Shown: in pieces, positions 46,296-54,878 of the stretch
How positions within the stretch are numbered: the first letter of the stretch is position 1
How the letters are laid out: each line of letters starts with the position of its first letter
The notes under the pieces: generated by a model
Database searches by the model: none
Told to the model about the DNA's origin: nothing
The model's input: the letters and a program-made list of their open reading frames with translations, nothing else
Assembly (NCBI GenBank): GCA_020073265.1
Contig: JAIQFN010000017.1
Span: forward strand, 85,686-149,685
Source of the DNA: Terriglobia bacterium
Lineage (GTDB): Bacteria > Acidobacteriota > Terriglobia > Bryobacterales > Bryobacteraceae
Reading direction: 5' to 3'
Length of the DNA: 64,000 nt
Position numbers and translations under genes: made by a program

Positions 46296-46312
46296 TCGAA
46301 AAGGAAATAACA

Positions 46313-46633
46313 ATGGCGAAAAAGAGGACAACGGTTGGACAGGAAATCATCCTGGGAGCTCAGGAGGCCTTGGCGTGGGCCAGGGGGAACACCAAGGCCG
46401 GCCGAATGCACACGTTCAGGGACATCGACGTTGCCAAGCTGAGACGGCGGCTGAAGCTGAGTCAACCAGAGTTTGCCGCGAAGTTCGGCCTTTCGCTCGA
46501 TTCCGTCCAGAACTGGGAACAGCGACATCGCTCGCCAGAAGGCCCTGCGAGAGTGTTGCTCAGCGTGATTGCTAGGAATCCCCGTGCAGTCGAGCAAGCA
46601 GTACGCGCCATGCGCAGGCGCCTTTCGGCGTAG
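46313..46633 (+). CDS. XRE/HTH regulator, antitoxin-like
   Basis: 106 residues from ATG 46313 with AAGGAAAT before it. The N-terminal arm (MAKKRTTVGQEIILGAQEAL) leads to DVAKLRRRLKLSQPEFAAKFGLSLDSVQNWEQRHRSP, split here as a helix-turn-helix (LSQPEFAAKFG, then SLDSVQNWEQ), and a short helical tail. This is the pattern of HigA-type antitoxin regulators. No HigB/RelE-like partner precedes or follows it, so it may be a solitary regulator. Confidence 0.8.
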   Translation: MAKKRTTVGQEIILGAQEALAWARGNTKAGRMHTFRDIDVAKLRRRLKLSQPEFAAKFGLSLDSVQNWEQRHRSPEGPARVLLSVIARNPRAVEQAVRAMRRRLSA

Positions 46634-46664
46634 CGCGGGTGGTGTCAGCCAAGCAGCAGGATCC

Positions 46665-47171
46665 ATGATTACCGCCGCCAAATTAGTTCGTGGAGCGGGC
46701 GTATTTGCGTTGAACATGCTCATCGCACTCGTGGTGACCGAAGTAGTCGTGTTTCCCTTCAAGCATTTCAACGTTGAAACGCGCAGGGAATCCATTCTGC
46801 GAGAGGATTTCTTAAGCTCTGTGGCCGCTTTTGGCTTGGGGTATGTTGTATTCCGCAGATGGCGGACATCTTCATCGAAATGGGTGTGTTTGGCCGGTCT
46901 CTGTTGGTTCGGATGGGGAGCGATTCAAGCTTGGATCGCACAGCAAGCAGCGGCAAGTGTTCTGTATCGAAGCCATGTAGACCTTTGGAGAATGTCCGGA
47001 ATGGGTTGTTACGACTTTGCCAGTTGCCGGGATTGGCTGGACTACACGCTTCCCTTGTTGCGCACGGTCCTCTATTCGGCCGGAGCGTTCTCCTACGCCT
47101 GGTTGGGAAAGTATGAATCAGCCGCTCTGCCAGGTCTCAAGAAGGCGATCCTGTCTCTGCGGCGGCAATGA
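46665..47171 (+). CDS. Hypothetical membrane protein
   Basis: 168 residues from ATG 46665. Four hydrophobic segments are visible (LNMLIALVVTEVVVFPF; SSVAAFGLGYVVF; VCLAGLCWFGWGAIQAW; LLRTVLYSAGAFSYAWLG), with CYDFASCRDWLDY holding two Cys between. Not recognised as a known family. It lies after the XRE gene with a 31-base gap on the same strand. Its GC content is lower than its neighbours. Confidence 0.6.
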   Translation: MITAAKLVRGAGVFALNMLIALVVTEVVVFPFKHFNVETRRESILREDFLSSVAAFGLGYVVFRRWRTSSSKWVCLAGLCWFGWGAIQAWIAQQAAASVLYRSHVDLWRMSGMGCYDFASCRDWLDYTLPLLRTVLYSAGAFSYAWLGKYESAALPGLKKAILSLRRQ

Positions 47172-47238
47172 AACTCGTCCACTTGCTGCAAACCGCCAGG
47201 CCCGCTCGAACTGCGAGAAAATAGAAATAACAGTAAGT

Positions 47239-48450
47239 ATGTGGCCTACCAGCCTCCTAATCCTGTTCCTCGCGTTCCAAAGCAATTTCTACGAACAGGG
47301 CATAAAAGCCCTGGACGAGAAACGCTACGACGCCGCCGTCGAGAACTTCATCAACGCCATCGCCGCCGAGCCCAAGGACTACACGCTGTTCTTCAACCTG
47401 GCCCTGGCCTACAGCCTGCAGGGCAAGGACGCCGAAGCGGTTCCCGAGTACAAAAAGGCGCTCGAGATGAAGCCGGATTTGTACCAGGCCAATCTCAACC
47501 TGGGCATCTCGCTCCTGCGCCTGAAGCGAGGCCCCGAAGCCGTTCCCTTTCTCACCAGCGCCGTGACCGAGAAGCCGAAAGAGTACCGGCCGAATTATTA
47601 CCTCGGCGCGGCACTGCTCAGCGCCGGTGATTTTCCGAAAGCCGAGCAGACCTACGCGGCCGCGCTCGAGATCGATCCGAAGTCGCCCGACGCCGAGCTG
47701 GGCCTGGCGCACGCGCTCGCCAAGCAGAACCGGATCGCCGACGCCGCGCCGCACTTCCACAAAGCCGCCGAATTGAATCCCAGCTATCGCGACGACCTGC
47801 TGGAACTCGCCGCCCTGCACGAGGCGCAGAACCAAACGCCCGAGGCGATCGCCATCTACCAGCAGTTCCCCGCCAATCCCGGCGCTCAAGAACGCTTGGG
47901 CGCGCTGCTGCTCGCGTCCGGGCAAGCCGCGGATGCCATCCCGCCATTGGAGGCGGCTGTCGCAAAATCTCCGACCGTGGCCAACCGCGCCGCGCTCGCC
48001 ACCGGTTACTTGAAGAACAAACAGCCGGACAAAGCCCTGCCGTTGGTCGAAGAGATCCTGGCCGCGAATCCCAGCGACTTCGACATCCGCATGCTGCGCG
48101 GCCGCATCACTCGCGACCAGCGCAAGTTTCCCGACGCCGCTCAGGATTTCCTGCGCGCCGCACAGCTCAAGCCAGATTCCCCGGAAGCCTGGAGCGAGCT
48201 CGCCGGCGCCCTGGTGATGGCCGAGGATTACGGACCCGCGCTAGCGGCGCTCGACAAGCTGGCCGCACTCCACGCCGAAAAACCCGGACACGTTTACCTG
48301 CGCGCCATCGTCTTGGATAAGATCAACCAGAGGGAACCGGCGCTGGAGGCTTACCAGAGATTTCTGGCCATGAGCAACGGCCAGAGTCCGGACGAAGAAT
48401 TCAAAGCGCGCCAAAGAGCTCGAATCTTGCAGACAGAGATCAGGAAGTAA
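47239..48450 (+). CDS. TPR-repeat protein, likely exported
   Basis: ATG 47239 gives 403 residues; the in-frame region before it is a shadow of the membrane protein gene. A short hydrophobic start (WPTSLLILFLAFQS) looks like a signal peptide. About ten TPR units follow, for example YEQGIKALDEKRYDAAVENFINAIAAEP, YKKALEMKPDLYQANLNLGISLLRL and YAAALEIDPKSPDAELGLAHALAK (each split across helix pairs). Protein-protein scaffold, likely periplasmic. It is followed directly by two small secreted proteins on the same strand. Confidence 0.82.
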   Translation: MWPTSLLILFLAFQSNFYEQGIKALDEKRYDAAVENFINAIAAEPKDYTLFFNLALAYSLQGKDAEAVPEYKKALEMKPDLYQANLNLGISLLRLKRGPEAVPFLTSAVTEKPKEYRPNYYLGAALLSAGDFPKAEQTYAAALEIDPKSPDAELGLAHALAKQNRIADAAPHFHKAAELNPSYRDDLLELAALHEAQNQTPEAIAIYQQFPANPGAQERLGALLLASGQAADAIPPLEAAVAKSPTVANRAALATGYLKNKQPDKALPLVEEILAANPSDFDIRMLRGRITRDQRKFPDAAQDFLRAAQLKPDSPEAWSELAGALVMAEDYGPALAALDKLAALHAEKPGHVYLRAIVLDKINQREPALEAYQRFLAMSNGQSPDEEFKARQRARILQTEIRK

Positions 48451-48861
48451 GTGACGCTCATACTGGTATTGTTGCTGGCGTTCGGCGACCTGACCGCCGT
48501 GAAAGCCGAGCCCGATTTTGACAAACGGTCGGAGCTGGCATTGTCCAACGCCGAGCGCGCCATGGACGACGCCCACAAAGCGTATGGCGACGCCGACGAC
48601 AAAGCCGAACAGGCCGCCCTCGATGAGTTGGCCGAATCCGTGGACGTCTGCTACGACGCCTTGCAGCAGTCCCATCAGTCGCCGCGCAAGAGCAAGTACT
48701 ACAAGCGCGCCGAGCTGAGGGTTCGGGCGCTGATGCGGCGTTTGGCCGGCTTTCGCGACGAAGTCAGTTTCGATGCCAGGCAATCCGTCGAGACTGTACT
48801 GAAGAAACTGTCGGACGTTCACGATCAGTTGCTGGCCGACATCATGAGTAAGAAGAAATGA
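48451..48861 (+). CDS. Small exported protein, unknown function
   Basis: GTG 48451 directly after the TPR stop, with AGGA 5 bases upstream; 136 residues. Signal-like start (MTLILVLLLAFGDLTAV), then a charged helical body (DKRSELALSNAERAMDDAHKAY and later VETVLKKLSDVHDQLL). No recognised family. Close spacing suggests an operon with the TPR protein and the next gene. Probably a periplasmic helical protein. Confidence 0.7.
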   Translation: MTLILVLLLAFGDLTAVKAEPDFDKRSELALSNAERAMDDAHKAYGDADDKAEQAALDELAESVDVCYDALQQSHQSPRKSKYYKRAELRVRALMRRLAGFRDEVSFDARQSVETVLKKLSDVHDQLLADIMSKKK

Positions 48862-48886
48862 GGTTCACACCTCGGGAGGCAGCCGG

Positions 48887-49519
48887 ATGCGAATACTAAT
48901 TGCGTTGCTGTTGGCCGCCGGCGCGTTCGCGCAGGACAAGGACTTTCTGACCGCGGACGAGATCGATCAGGTGCGCGAGGCGCAGGAGCCCAATCTGCGG
49001 CTCAAGCTGTACACTCACCTCGCTCGCCAACGCATCGCGGTCATCCAGCAGTACCTCAGCAAGGACAAGCCCGGTCGATCCGCGTTGATCCACGACGCGC
49101 TCGAGCAGTACACGCAGATCGTCGACGCCATCGATACCGTGGCCGATGACGCCCTCAAGCGCAAGGTCGTCATCGATGAGGGCATGAAGCTGGTGGCCGG
49201 CGCCGAAGCCGAGATGCTGGCGGCGCTGCAAAAAATCCAGGAATCAAGTCCCAAGGATCTGGCGCGTTTCGAATTCGTGCTGAAGGACGCCATCGACACC
49301 ACCTCCGACAGCAAGGAGCTGTCCGAAGAAGATCTGCACACTCGCGCCGCCGACCTCGCCGGCAAGGAGCAGAAGGAAAAAGAAGAACGCCAGGCCGTCA
49401 TGACCGACAAGGAGAAAGCCGAAAAGAAGACGGCCGCGAAAAAAGAAGACGACGGCAAGCCCAAGCGAAAAGCTCCCACCCTCTACAAACCGGGCGAAAA
49501 GAAACCCGACGACAAGTAG
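48887..49519 (+). CDS. Exported helical protein with Lys/Glu-rich tail
   Basis: 210 residues from ATG 48887 after GGGAGG. A signal peptide (MRILIALLLAAGAFAQ) is clear. The body is helical (KDFLTADEIDQVREAQEPNLRLKLY), and the last 60 residues are dense in Lys and Glu (EKEERQAVMTDKEKAEKK) like a linker or polyelectrolyte tail. Unknown function; the shared organisation with the two preceding genes suggests they work together in the envelope. Confidence 0.7.
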   Translation: MRILIALLLAAGAFAQDKDFLTADEIDQVREAQEPNLRLKLYTHLARQRIAVIQQYLSKDKPGRSALIHDALEQYTQIVDAIDTVADDALKRKVVIDEGMKLVAGAEAEMLAALQKIQESSPKDLARFEFVLKDAIDTTSDSKELSEEDLHTRAADLAGKEQKEKEERQAVMTDKEKAEKKTAAKKEDDGKPKRKAPTLYKPGEKKPDDK

Positions 49520-49528
49520 CGTTGGTAT

Positions 49529-50188
49529 ATGGCTACCGACAGCCTGGTCCGGCGTCCACTCAAATCGCGGAATTCCCGTTGGGCCTCGCTAGTCGCGGGC
49601 CTGCTGATCCGCGCCTCGGTTCCTCCCAACGTAATTTCCGTTCTAAGTATATTGTTCGCCGTTTGCGCCGGCGCGTCTTTCCTGTTAGTAAGTCGCGTCG
49701 ACAATATCGCCGCGCAGATTGTGCTTTACTTGAGCGCGGCTGTCTTTATTCAGTTACGACTGCTGTGCAATCTGATGGACGGGATGGTCGCGGTCGAGGG
49801 AGGTGTTCGCTCGCGCTCGGGTGAAGTGTTTAATGAACTACCGGATCGGATTTCGGACGTAGTAGTACTTGTATCGATCGGTTACTCGCTGGCGGAGTTT
49901 CGATATGCGCGCGAGCTGGCTTGGTCGGCCGCGCTTCTGGCCGTTCTCACCGCGTATATCCGGTTGTTGGGCGGTTCGTTACGAATGCCTCAGGACTTCT
50001 CGGGACCCATGGCGAAACCGCATCGCATGGCGATACTAACAGTAGCCGCACTGCTTTCGATCGTGGAAGCGCTCCTGCATTATCGCGGGAACATTTTGAT
50101 GGCGGCCCTCGTCATTGTGGCAGTCGGATCGATCATTACGTTCGCGCGCCGAACCGCGCATTTGATCCGATGGTTGGAGGACCAGTAA
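49529..50188 (+). CDS. CDP-alcohol phosphatidyltransferase, YnbA-like, with Asn-substituted metal motif
   Basis: 219 residues with six hydrophobic helices, cytoplasmic membrane. The usual CDP-alcohol phosphotransferase motif is D-x2-D-G-x2-A-R-x8-G-x3-D-x3-D. Here the spacing is kept but the residues are Asn81, Asp84, Gly85, Ala88, Val89, Gly98, Asn102 and Asp106, so two of the four acidic residues are Asn and the Arg is Val. This Asn variant is, as far as I recall, also seen in E. coli YnbA. The family joins CDP-diacylglycerol to an alcohol headgroup. First gene of a six-gene block. It may use fewer metal ions or an unusual acceptor; this is inference. Confidence 0.85.
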   Translation: MATDSLVRRPLKSRNSRWASLVAGLLIRASVPPNVISVLSILFAVCAGASFLLVSRVDNIAAQIVLYLSAAVFIQLRLLCNLMDGMVAVEGGVRSRSGEVFNELPDRISDVVVLVSIGYSLAEFRYARELAWSAALLAVLTAYIRLLGGSLRMPQDFSGPMAKPHRMAILTVAALLSIVEALLHYRGNILMAALVIVAVGSIITFARRTAHLIRWLEDQ

Positions 50189-50190
50189 CT

Positions 50191-51951
50191 ATGTCCACCG
50201 CGGTTAGTGCTCCGGTTTCGACAAGGCGTGAGCCAATCGAACAATTCTTCCCCACGTGGGACGGCGTGAAGCTGTTCTACCGCGCCTGGCTCCCCGCGTC
50301 GCAAGCCAGTAAGGCGCTGGTCCTGATCCATCGCGGGCACGAACATTCCGGCCGATTTCAAGACTTAGTCGACGCGATCGATCTCCCCGACTTTGCCGTG
50401 TTCGCCTGGGACGCCCGTGGGCACGGCCGTTCGCCCGGCCAGCGCGGTTATGCCGAACACTTCAGCTACCTGGTGCGGGATCTGGATAGCTTCGTGAAAT
50501 TCCTGGCCGCTGAGTACGGCATTCAGCTATCCAACATGGGCGTGCTTGCCCACAGCGTCGGAGCCGTGCTCGCCTCCACCTGGATCCATGACTACGCGCC
50601 GCCCGTACGGGCTCTGGTGCTCGCGAGTCCCGCCTTTCGCGTGAAGTTGTACGTCCCTTTTGCTCTGTTGTTCCTCCGGCTCCAAATGAAGTTCCGTCCG
50701 AAAGCCTTCGTCAAGAGCTATGTGAAGGCCGCCATGCTCACGCACGACCGCGAGCAGCAAGCGTCATACACGAGCGACCCACTGATTGCCCGCGCCATCG
50801 CCGTCAACATATTGATCGAGATGTATGACGCTTCAACCCGCGTCGTGAAGGACGCCAGCGCGATCTCGGTTCCTACTCTGCTGCTCGCTTCCGGAAACGA
50901 TTGGGTGGTCAAGCTTGCAGCCCAGCGCCGTTTTTTCGACCGCCTCTGTTCGCGCAAGAAGATGACGGTCTATCCCGGGTTCTATCACGATCTCTTCCAC
51001 GAGCAGGACCGCGCCTTGCCCATCCGCGCGGCGCGCGAATTCATCCTCGAGTGTTTTGGAGAGTCTCCGGTTGCGGACTCGCTCCTCTCCGGCGATCGAA
51101 ACCGAGTCGAGTACGAGAGCCTCTCCCGCCGCCTGCCGGCGTTCTCTCCGGCCGGACTGTTCTGGAGCGCCCAGCGGATCTTTCTCAAAACCGTCGGTCA
51201 GTTGAGCGAAGGCATTCGCACCGGATGGCGCTGCGGCTTTGACTCCGGGCAATCCCTCGACTACGTTTACCGGAATCAGCCGCACGGTATCACCCCGCTT
51301 GGAAAACTGATCGATCGGATTTATCTTTCCAGCCCCGGCTGGCGCGGGATCCGCGTTCGCAAGACGAACCTGCAGCGGCTCATCCGAACCGCCATCGAGC
51401 AGGTGGACGCGAGCGGCCGTCCCGTCCAGGTGCTCGACGTCGCCACCGGCGGCGGGCGATATTTGCTCGAGCTTCTCAAAGATGTCCATCACGTCTCCGT
51501 GCGCGCCCAATTGCGCGATTGGGACCAGCGCAATCTCGACGCCGCGCAGTCCTTGGCGAAACAACTGCGCCTGACAGGCATCGAATTCGCACAGGGCGAT
51601 GCCTTCGACCGCGCTGCCGTCGCCGCCATCCGCCCGCGCCCCAACGTCGCCATCGTCTCCGGCCTCTACGAGTTGTTCGCCGATAACCAGATGGTCCTCC
51701 ACTCGCTCCAGGGAATCGCCGACGCCGCCGAGGAGCGCGCCTACCTGATCTACACCAACCAGCCCTGGCATCCGCAGTTGCATATGATCGCGCGCGTGCT
51801 CGACAACCGGGAAGGGAAGCCGTGGGTGATGCGCTGCCGGTCCCAGGCCGAGATGGATGAACTGGTCCGCCGCGCGGGCTTCGAGAAACTGGAAATGCTG
51901 ATCGACGATCAAGGCATCTTCACGGTTTCGCTAGCCCGCAGGCTGGCCTGA
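50191..51951 (+). CDS. Alpha/beta hydrolase-methyltransferase fusion, YnbC-like
   Basis: ATG 50191, 2 bases after the previous gene; 586 residues, close to E. coli YnbC (585). The N-terminal half is a monoglyceride-lipase/lysophospholipase-like hydrolase: IHRGHEHSGRF, WDARGHGRSPG and AHSVGAV with nucleophile Ser122; LLASGNDWVV and YHDLFHE hold the other triad residues. The C-terminal half is a SAM methyltransferase: VLDVATGGGRYLLELL near residue 412, then LRDWDQRNLDAAQSLAKQL and VSGLYELFADN. The fusion suggests that one protein trims an acyl lipid and methylates a product or headgroup. No signal peptide. Inference on the lipid role. Confidence 0.85.
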   Translation: MSTAVSAPVSTRREPIEQFFPTWDGVKLFYRAWLPASQASKALVLIHRGHEHSGRFQDLVDAIDLPDFAVFAWDARGHGRSPGQRGYAEHFSYLVRDLDSFVKFLAAEYGIQLSNMGVLAHSVGAVLASTWIHDYAPPVRALVLASPAFRVKLYVPFALLFLRLQMKFRPKAFVKSYVKAAMLTHDREQQASYTSDPLIARAIAVNILIEMYDASTRVVKDASAISVPTLLLASGNDWVVKLAAQRRFFDRLCSRKKMTVYPGFYHDLFHEQDRALPIRAAREFILECFGESPVADSLLSGDRNRVEYESLSRRLPAFSPAGLFWSAQRIFLKTVGQLSEGIRTGWRCGFDSGQSLDYVYRNQPHGITPLGKLIDRIYLSSPGWRGIRVRKTNLQRLIRTAIEQVDASGRPVQVLDVATGGGRYLLELLKDVHHVSVRAQLRDWDQRNLDAAQSLAKQLRLTGIEFAQGDAFDRAAVAAIRPRPNVAIVSGLYELFADNQMVLHSLQGIADAAEERAYLIYTNQPWHPQLHMIARVLDNREGKPWVMRCRSQAEMDELVRRAGFEKLEMLIDDQGIFTVSLARRLA

Positions 51952-51954
51952 AGT

Positions 51955-53289
51955 ATGATGCGCGATTCTGGCCGGCCGCAGTCCTTGCAAAGCGCCGCGC
52001 TTTGGTCCATCGCGCTCGGTACGCTCTTCTTCCTGGTCTACGGAACCTGCAACTGGCTTACGTCCCTGCGCGGTTCGGTGAAGAGCTTCCACTGGGCCTG
52101 GGAACAGCGCATTCCGTTCGTTCCAGGAATGGTGGTGCCCTACATGTCGCTCGACTTGTTCTTCGTGGGCGCGATCTTTCTGTGCCGCCGCGAGGAAATC
52201 GCCACGCACGCCAAGCGAGTTACCTCGGCCATCTGCATCGCCTCAGCCTGTTTCCTGCTGTTCCCGCTGCAATTCGGATTCGCCCGTCCCGCCACCGGCG
52301 GATTCTCGGGACTTCTCTTCGACTGGCTGAAACTCGACCAGCCATTCAATCAGTTTCCGTCGCTGCACATCACCTTGCGCTCCATCGTCTGGGCGCCGTT
52401 CGGACGAAGAGTCCGCGGACCGCTGCGTTGGGCGCTCATCGCCTGGTTCGTCCTCATCGGCCTGTCCGTGCTGCTTACCTACCAGCACCATGTCATCGAC
52501 GTCATCGGCGGCGAGTTCCTGACGGTGATCGTGTTCTACCTGTTTCCGTGGAATGTCAAGGAAGAAACAGCCGGCACTGGGTCATTCAACGCGAGGGCGA
52601 CTCTGATTTACGGTGTTCCGGCAACTCTATTGGCCTTGATTGCGGTTGTGCTCCGCCCGTGGGGATTTCTTCTTGCCTGGCCAGTCTGCTGCCTCGTCTT
52701 GTTGTCCGCGGCTTACGCCGGTACCGGTCCACGAATGTTTCGCAAGCGTGAAGGCCGGCTCTCGTGGGCCGCAACTGCTCTGCTTCTTCCGTATCTCATC
52801 GGTAGCCGGATCTCGCAGGCGCTGCATCACCGCTCCACCGACCCGTGGAACCAACTCACCCCCAATGTCCTGTTCGGCCGCCTATTGCGCGGCCAAGAAG
52901 CCAGTCAACTCGCCGATGCTGGTGTGATCGCCGTGCTGGACTTGACTCCCGAGTGCAACGAAGCAGGCGCTCTGCGAGAGCGCACATACGAGAACATCCA
53001 GATCCTCGATTGGACCGTTCCCTCCGCGCCGCAGTTGCACCGCGCCGTCGAGTTCATCCGTGAGCACAGCCGTTCCGGCAAAGTTTACGTGCACTGCGCC
53101 CTGGGTGTTTCGAGAAGCGCCGGCGTCGTGGCCGCTTATCTTCTCGAATCGTCGCGCGCCGCTACGGCCGAACAGGCGGTGGAGGCCGTCCGAAAGGTCC
53201 GGCCGAAAATCGTCGTGACGCCCGGATGGATGCGCCTGCTTCGCACTCTCGAGCGCCCCACTGTGTCTGTTCCGATTGCCGCCGAATGA
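51955..53289 (+). CDS. PAP2 phosphatase-dual-specificity phosphatase fusion, YnbD-like
   Basis: 444 residues (ATG ATG at 51955). The N-terminal half is a membrane-bound PAP2-like domain: two helices, FPSLHITLRSIVW (the SxHxT-like block) and TYQHHVIDVIGGEF (the C-terminal His). Two more helices (about 215-260) follow. The C-terminal 160 residues are a dual-specificity phosphatase: VIAVLDLTPECNEAG and VYVHCALGVSRSAGVVAAYLL, with catalytic Cys381 in the HC-x5-R loop. The stop overlaps the next gene by ATGA. It is well suited to dephosphorylating a phospholipid phosphate at the membrane, as known for PTPMT1-type enzymes; the substrate is inferred. Confidence 0.87.
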   Translation: MMRDSGRPQSLQSAALWSIALGTLFFLVYGTCNWLTSLRGSVKSFHWAWEQRIPFVPGMVVPYMSLDLFFVGAIFLCRREEIATHAKRVTSAICIASACFLLFPLQFGFARPATGGFSGLLFDWLKLDQPFNQFPSLHITLRSIVWAPFGRRVRGPLRWALIAWFVLIGLSVLLTYQHHVIDVIGGEFLTVIVFYLFPWNVKEETAGTGSFNARATLIYGVPATLLALIAVVLRPWGFLLAWPVCCLVLLSAAYAGTGPRMFRKREGRLSWAATALLLPYLIGSRISQALHHRSTDPWNQLTPNVLFGRLLRGQEASQLADAGVIAVLDLTPECNEAGALRERTYENIQILDWTVPSAPQLHRAVEFIREHSRSGKVYVHCALGVSRSAGVVAAYLLESSRAATAEQAVEAVRKVRPKIVVTPGWMRLLRTLERPTVSVPIAAE

Positions 53290-53909
53290 CTCCGCGGATT
53301 CATCCGTTGGCCGGCCTGCTGGCGTTCTCGGCCAAGTTGATCAGCGGCGCTCGGGCGCGCTGGTTCAATTGTCTGCCTGACCCCAAGCAACGCGTCTACT
53401 TTGCGAATCACACCAGTCACCTGGATTTGCTGGTGCTGTGGGCCAGCCTGACTCCCGAGCTCCGCTCCCGCACGCGACCCGTTGCCGCAAAAGACTATTG
53501 GGGGCGCGACGCGATCCGGCGCTACATCGCATCCCGGATCTTTCGCGCGGTGATGATCGAGCGAACCGACGGCCCAGTGGCGAGCCATGGGATCATGGAA
53601 CCGCTGCTCTCAGCCGTGGATGACGGGGATTCGCTCATTCTCTTTCCCGAAGGTACCCGCGGAACCGGAGAAAACATCGCACCGTTCAAGAGCGGTTTGT
53701 ACTACCTGTGCCAGACGCGGCCCGAACTGGAGGCGACACCGGTGTATCTTGAGAATCTGAACCGCGTCTTGCCGAAGGGAGCGTTTCTGCCGGTTCCCCT
53801 GCTGAGCCGCGTGACGTTCGGGCCGCCCATCCGGCTTCACCAGGACGAGAGCAAAGTCGACTTTCTCGCGCGCGCCCGAGCGGCCATGTGCGAGTTGCGA
53901 AACGTATGA
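53286..53909 (+). CDS. Lysophospholipid acyltransferase (PlsC-like)
   Basis: 207 residues from ATG 53286, overlapping the previous stop. The acyltransferase motifs are FANHTSHLDLLVLW (NHxxxxD-type catalytic block, His and Asp) and LILFPEGTRGTGE (FPEGTR). The N-terminus is a short amphipathic start. It would acylate the sn-2 position of a lysophosphatidate-like substrate using acyl-CoA or acyl-ACP. The overlap with cdsA-like downstream and the phosphatase upstream ties it to one lipid pathway. A housekeeping plsC may exist elsewhere in the genome. Confidence 0.87.
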   Translation: MTPRIHPLAGLLAFSAKLISGARARWFNCLPDPKQRVYFANHTSHLDLLVLWASLTPELRSRTRPVAAKDYWGRDAIRRYIASRIFRAVMIERTDGPVASHGIMEPLLSAVDDGDSLILFPEGTRGTGENIAPFKSGLYYLCQTRPELEATPVYLENLNRVLPKGAFLPVPLLSRVTFGPPIRLHQDESKVDFLARARAAMCELRNV

Positions 53910-54859
53910 TCTTCTTCAACCTCGACCCCGACCTGCTGTGGGTCTTCGGCTTCATGCTGACGCTGCTGGTGATCGCGAGCGTCATCGCGCTGGTGCTTCG
54001 CAAGCTTGCGCGCACGGAGTCCGGGCAGAGGACCATGGCCAACGTGATGGCGCGCATCGGGACGTGGTGGGTGCTGTGCGCCATCTTCGCTCTTTGCCTG
54101 GCGCTGGGCGGCGGCGCGGTGGTGGTTCTATTCGCGCTGCTTTCGCTGCTCGCGCTGCGCGAGTTCATCACGCTCATGCCGACGGATCCGGCCGATCATC
54201 GCACCTTGCTGCTCACCTTTTTCGTGATCACTCCGCTGCAGTACTACCTCATCTCGATCGCCTGGTACGGCCTGTTCAGCATCCTGATTCCGGTGTACGC
54301 CTTTCTGGTCATCCCCTCGCGCAACGCGATCGCGGGCGAGACGCGCCACTTTCTGGAGCGGACTTCGATGGTCCAGTGGGGTCTCATGGTCTGCACTTAC
54401 TGTCTCAGCTATGCCCCGGCATTGCTGGTGCTCAACATCCCCGGCTACGTCGGACACAATATCAAGCTGCTGTTTTATTTCCTGATGGTAGTCGAGTTGA
54501 GCGACGTGTTCCAGTATGTCTGGGGCAAGCTTTTGGGACGCCATCCGATCGCGCCGCTAGTCAGCCCCAACAAGACCTGGGAAGGATTTCTGGGCGGCAT
54601 CGCGAGCGCCACCGCGGTCGGGACGGCGCTCAACTGGCTCACGCCGTTCAATCGCTGGCAGGCGCTGGGAATGTGCATCGTGATCACACTGATGGGATTC
54701 GCGGGCGGCCTCACCATGTCGGCGATCAAGCGCGATCGCGGCGTGAAGGACTACGGCACGCTGATGATCGGGCACGGCGGCGTGCTGGACCGCATCGACT
54801 CGGTCTGTTTTTCCGCGCCGGTGTTCTTCCATCTGACGCGCTACTTCTTCTCGCCCTGA
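53906..54859 (+). CDS. Phosphatidate cytidylyltransferase (CdsA/YnbB-like)
   Basis: 317 residues from ATG 53906 inside the previous stop; the upstream in-frame ATG at 53888 is a poorer start. Eight hydrophobic helices. The CDS signature is SAIKRDRGVKDYGTLMIGHGG followed by VLDRIDSV, with SPNKTWEGFLGG further upstream. It makes CDP-diacylglycerol from phosphatidate and CTP in the inner membrane, the substrate of the phosphotransferase at the start of the block. An E. coli homologue of this arrangement is ynbB beside ynbA. Confidence 0.93.
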   Translation: MIFFNLDPDLLWVFGFMLTLLVIASVIALVLRKLARTESGQRTMANVMARIGTWWVLCAIFALCLALGGGAVVVLFALLSLLALREFITLMPTDPADHRTLLLTFFVITPLQYYLISIAWYGLFSILIPVYAFLVIPSRNAIAGETRHFLERTSMVQWGLMVCTYCLSYAPALLVLNIPGYVGHNIKLLFYFLMVVELSDVFQYVWGKLLGRHPIAPLVSPNKTWEGFLGGIASATAVGTALNWLTPFNRWQALGMCIVITLMGFAGGLTMSAIKRDRGVKDYGTLMIGHGGVLDRIDSVCFSAPVFFHLTRYFFSP

Positions 54860-54878
54860 TTTGCTGTACAGTAGCAAG

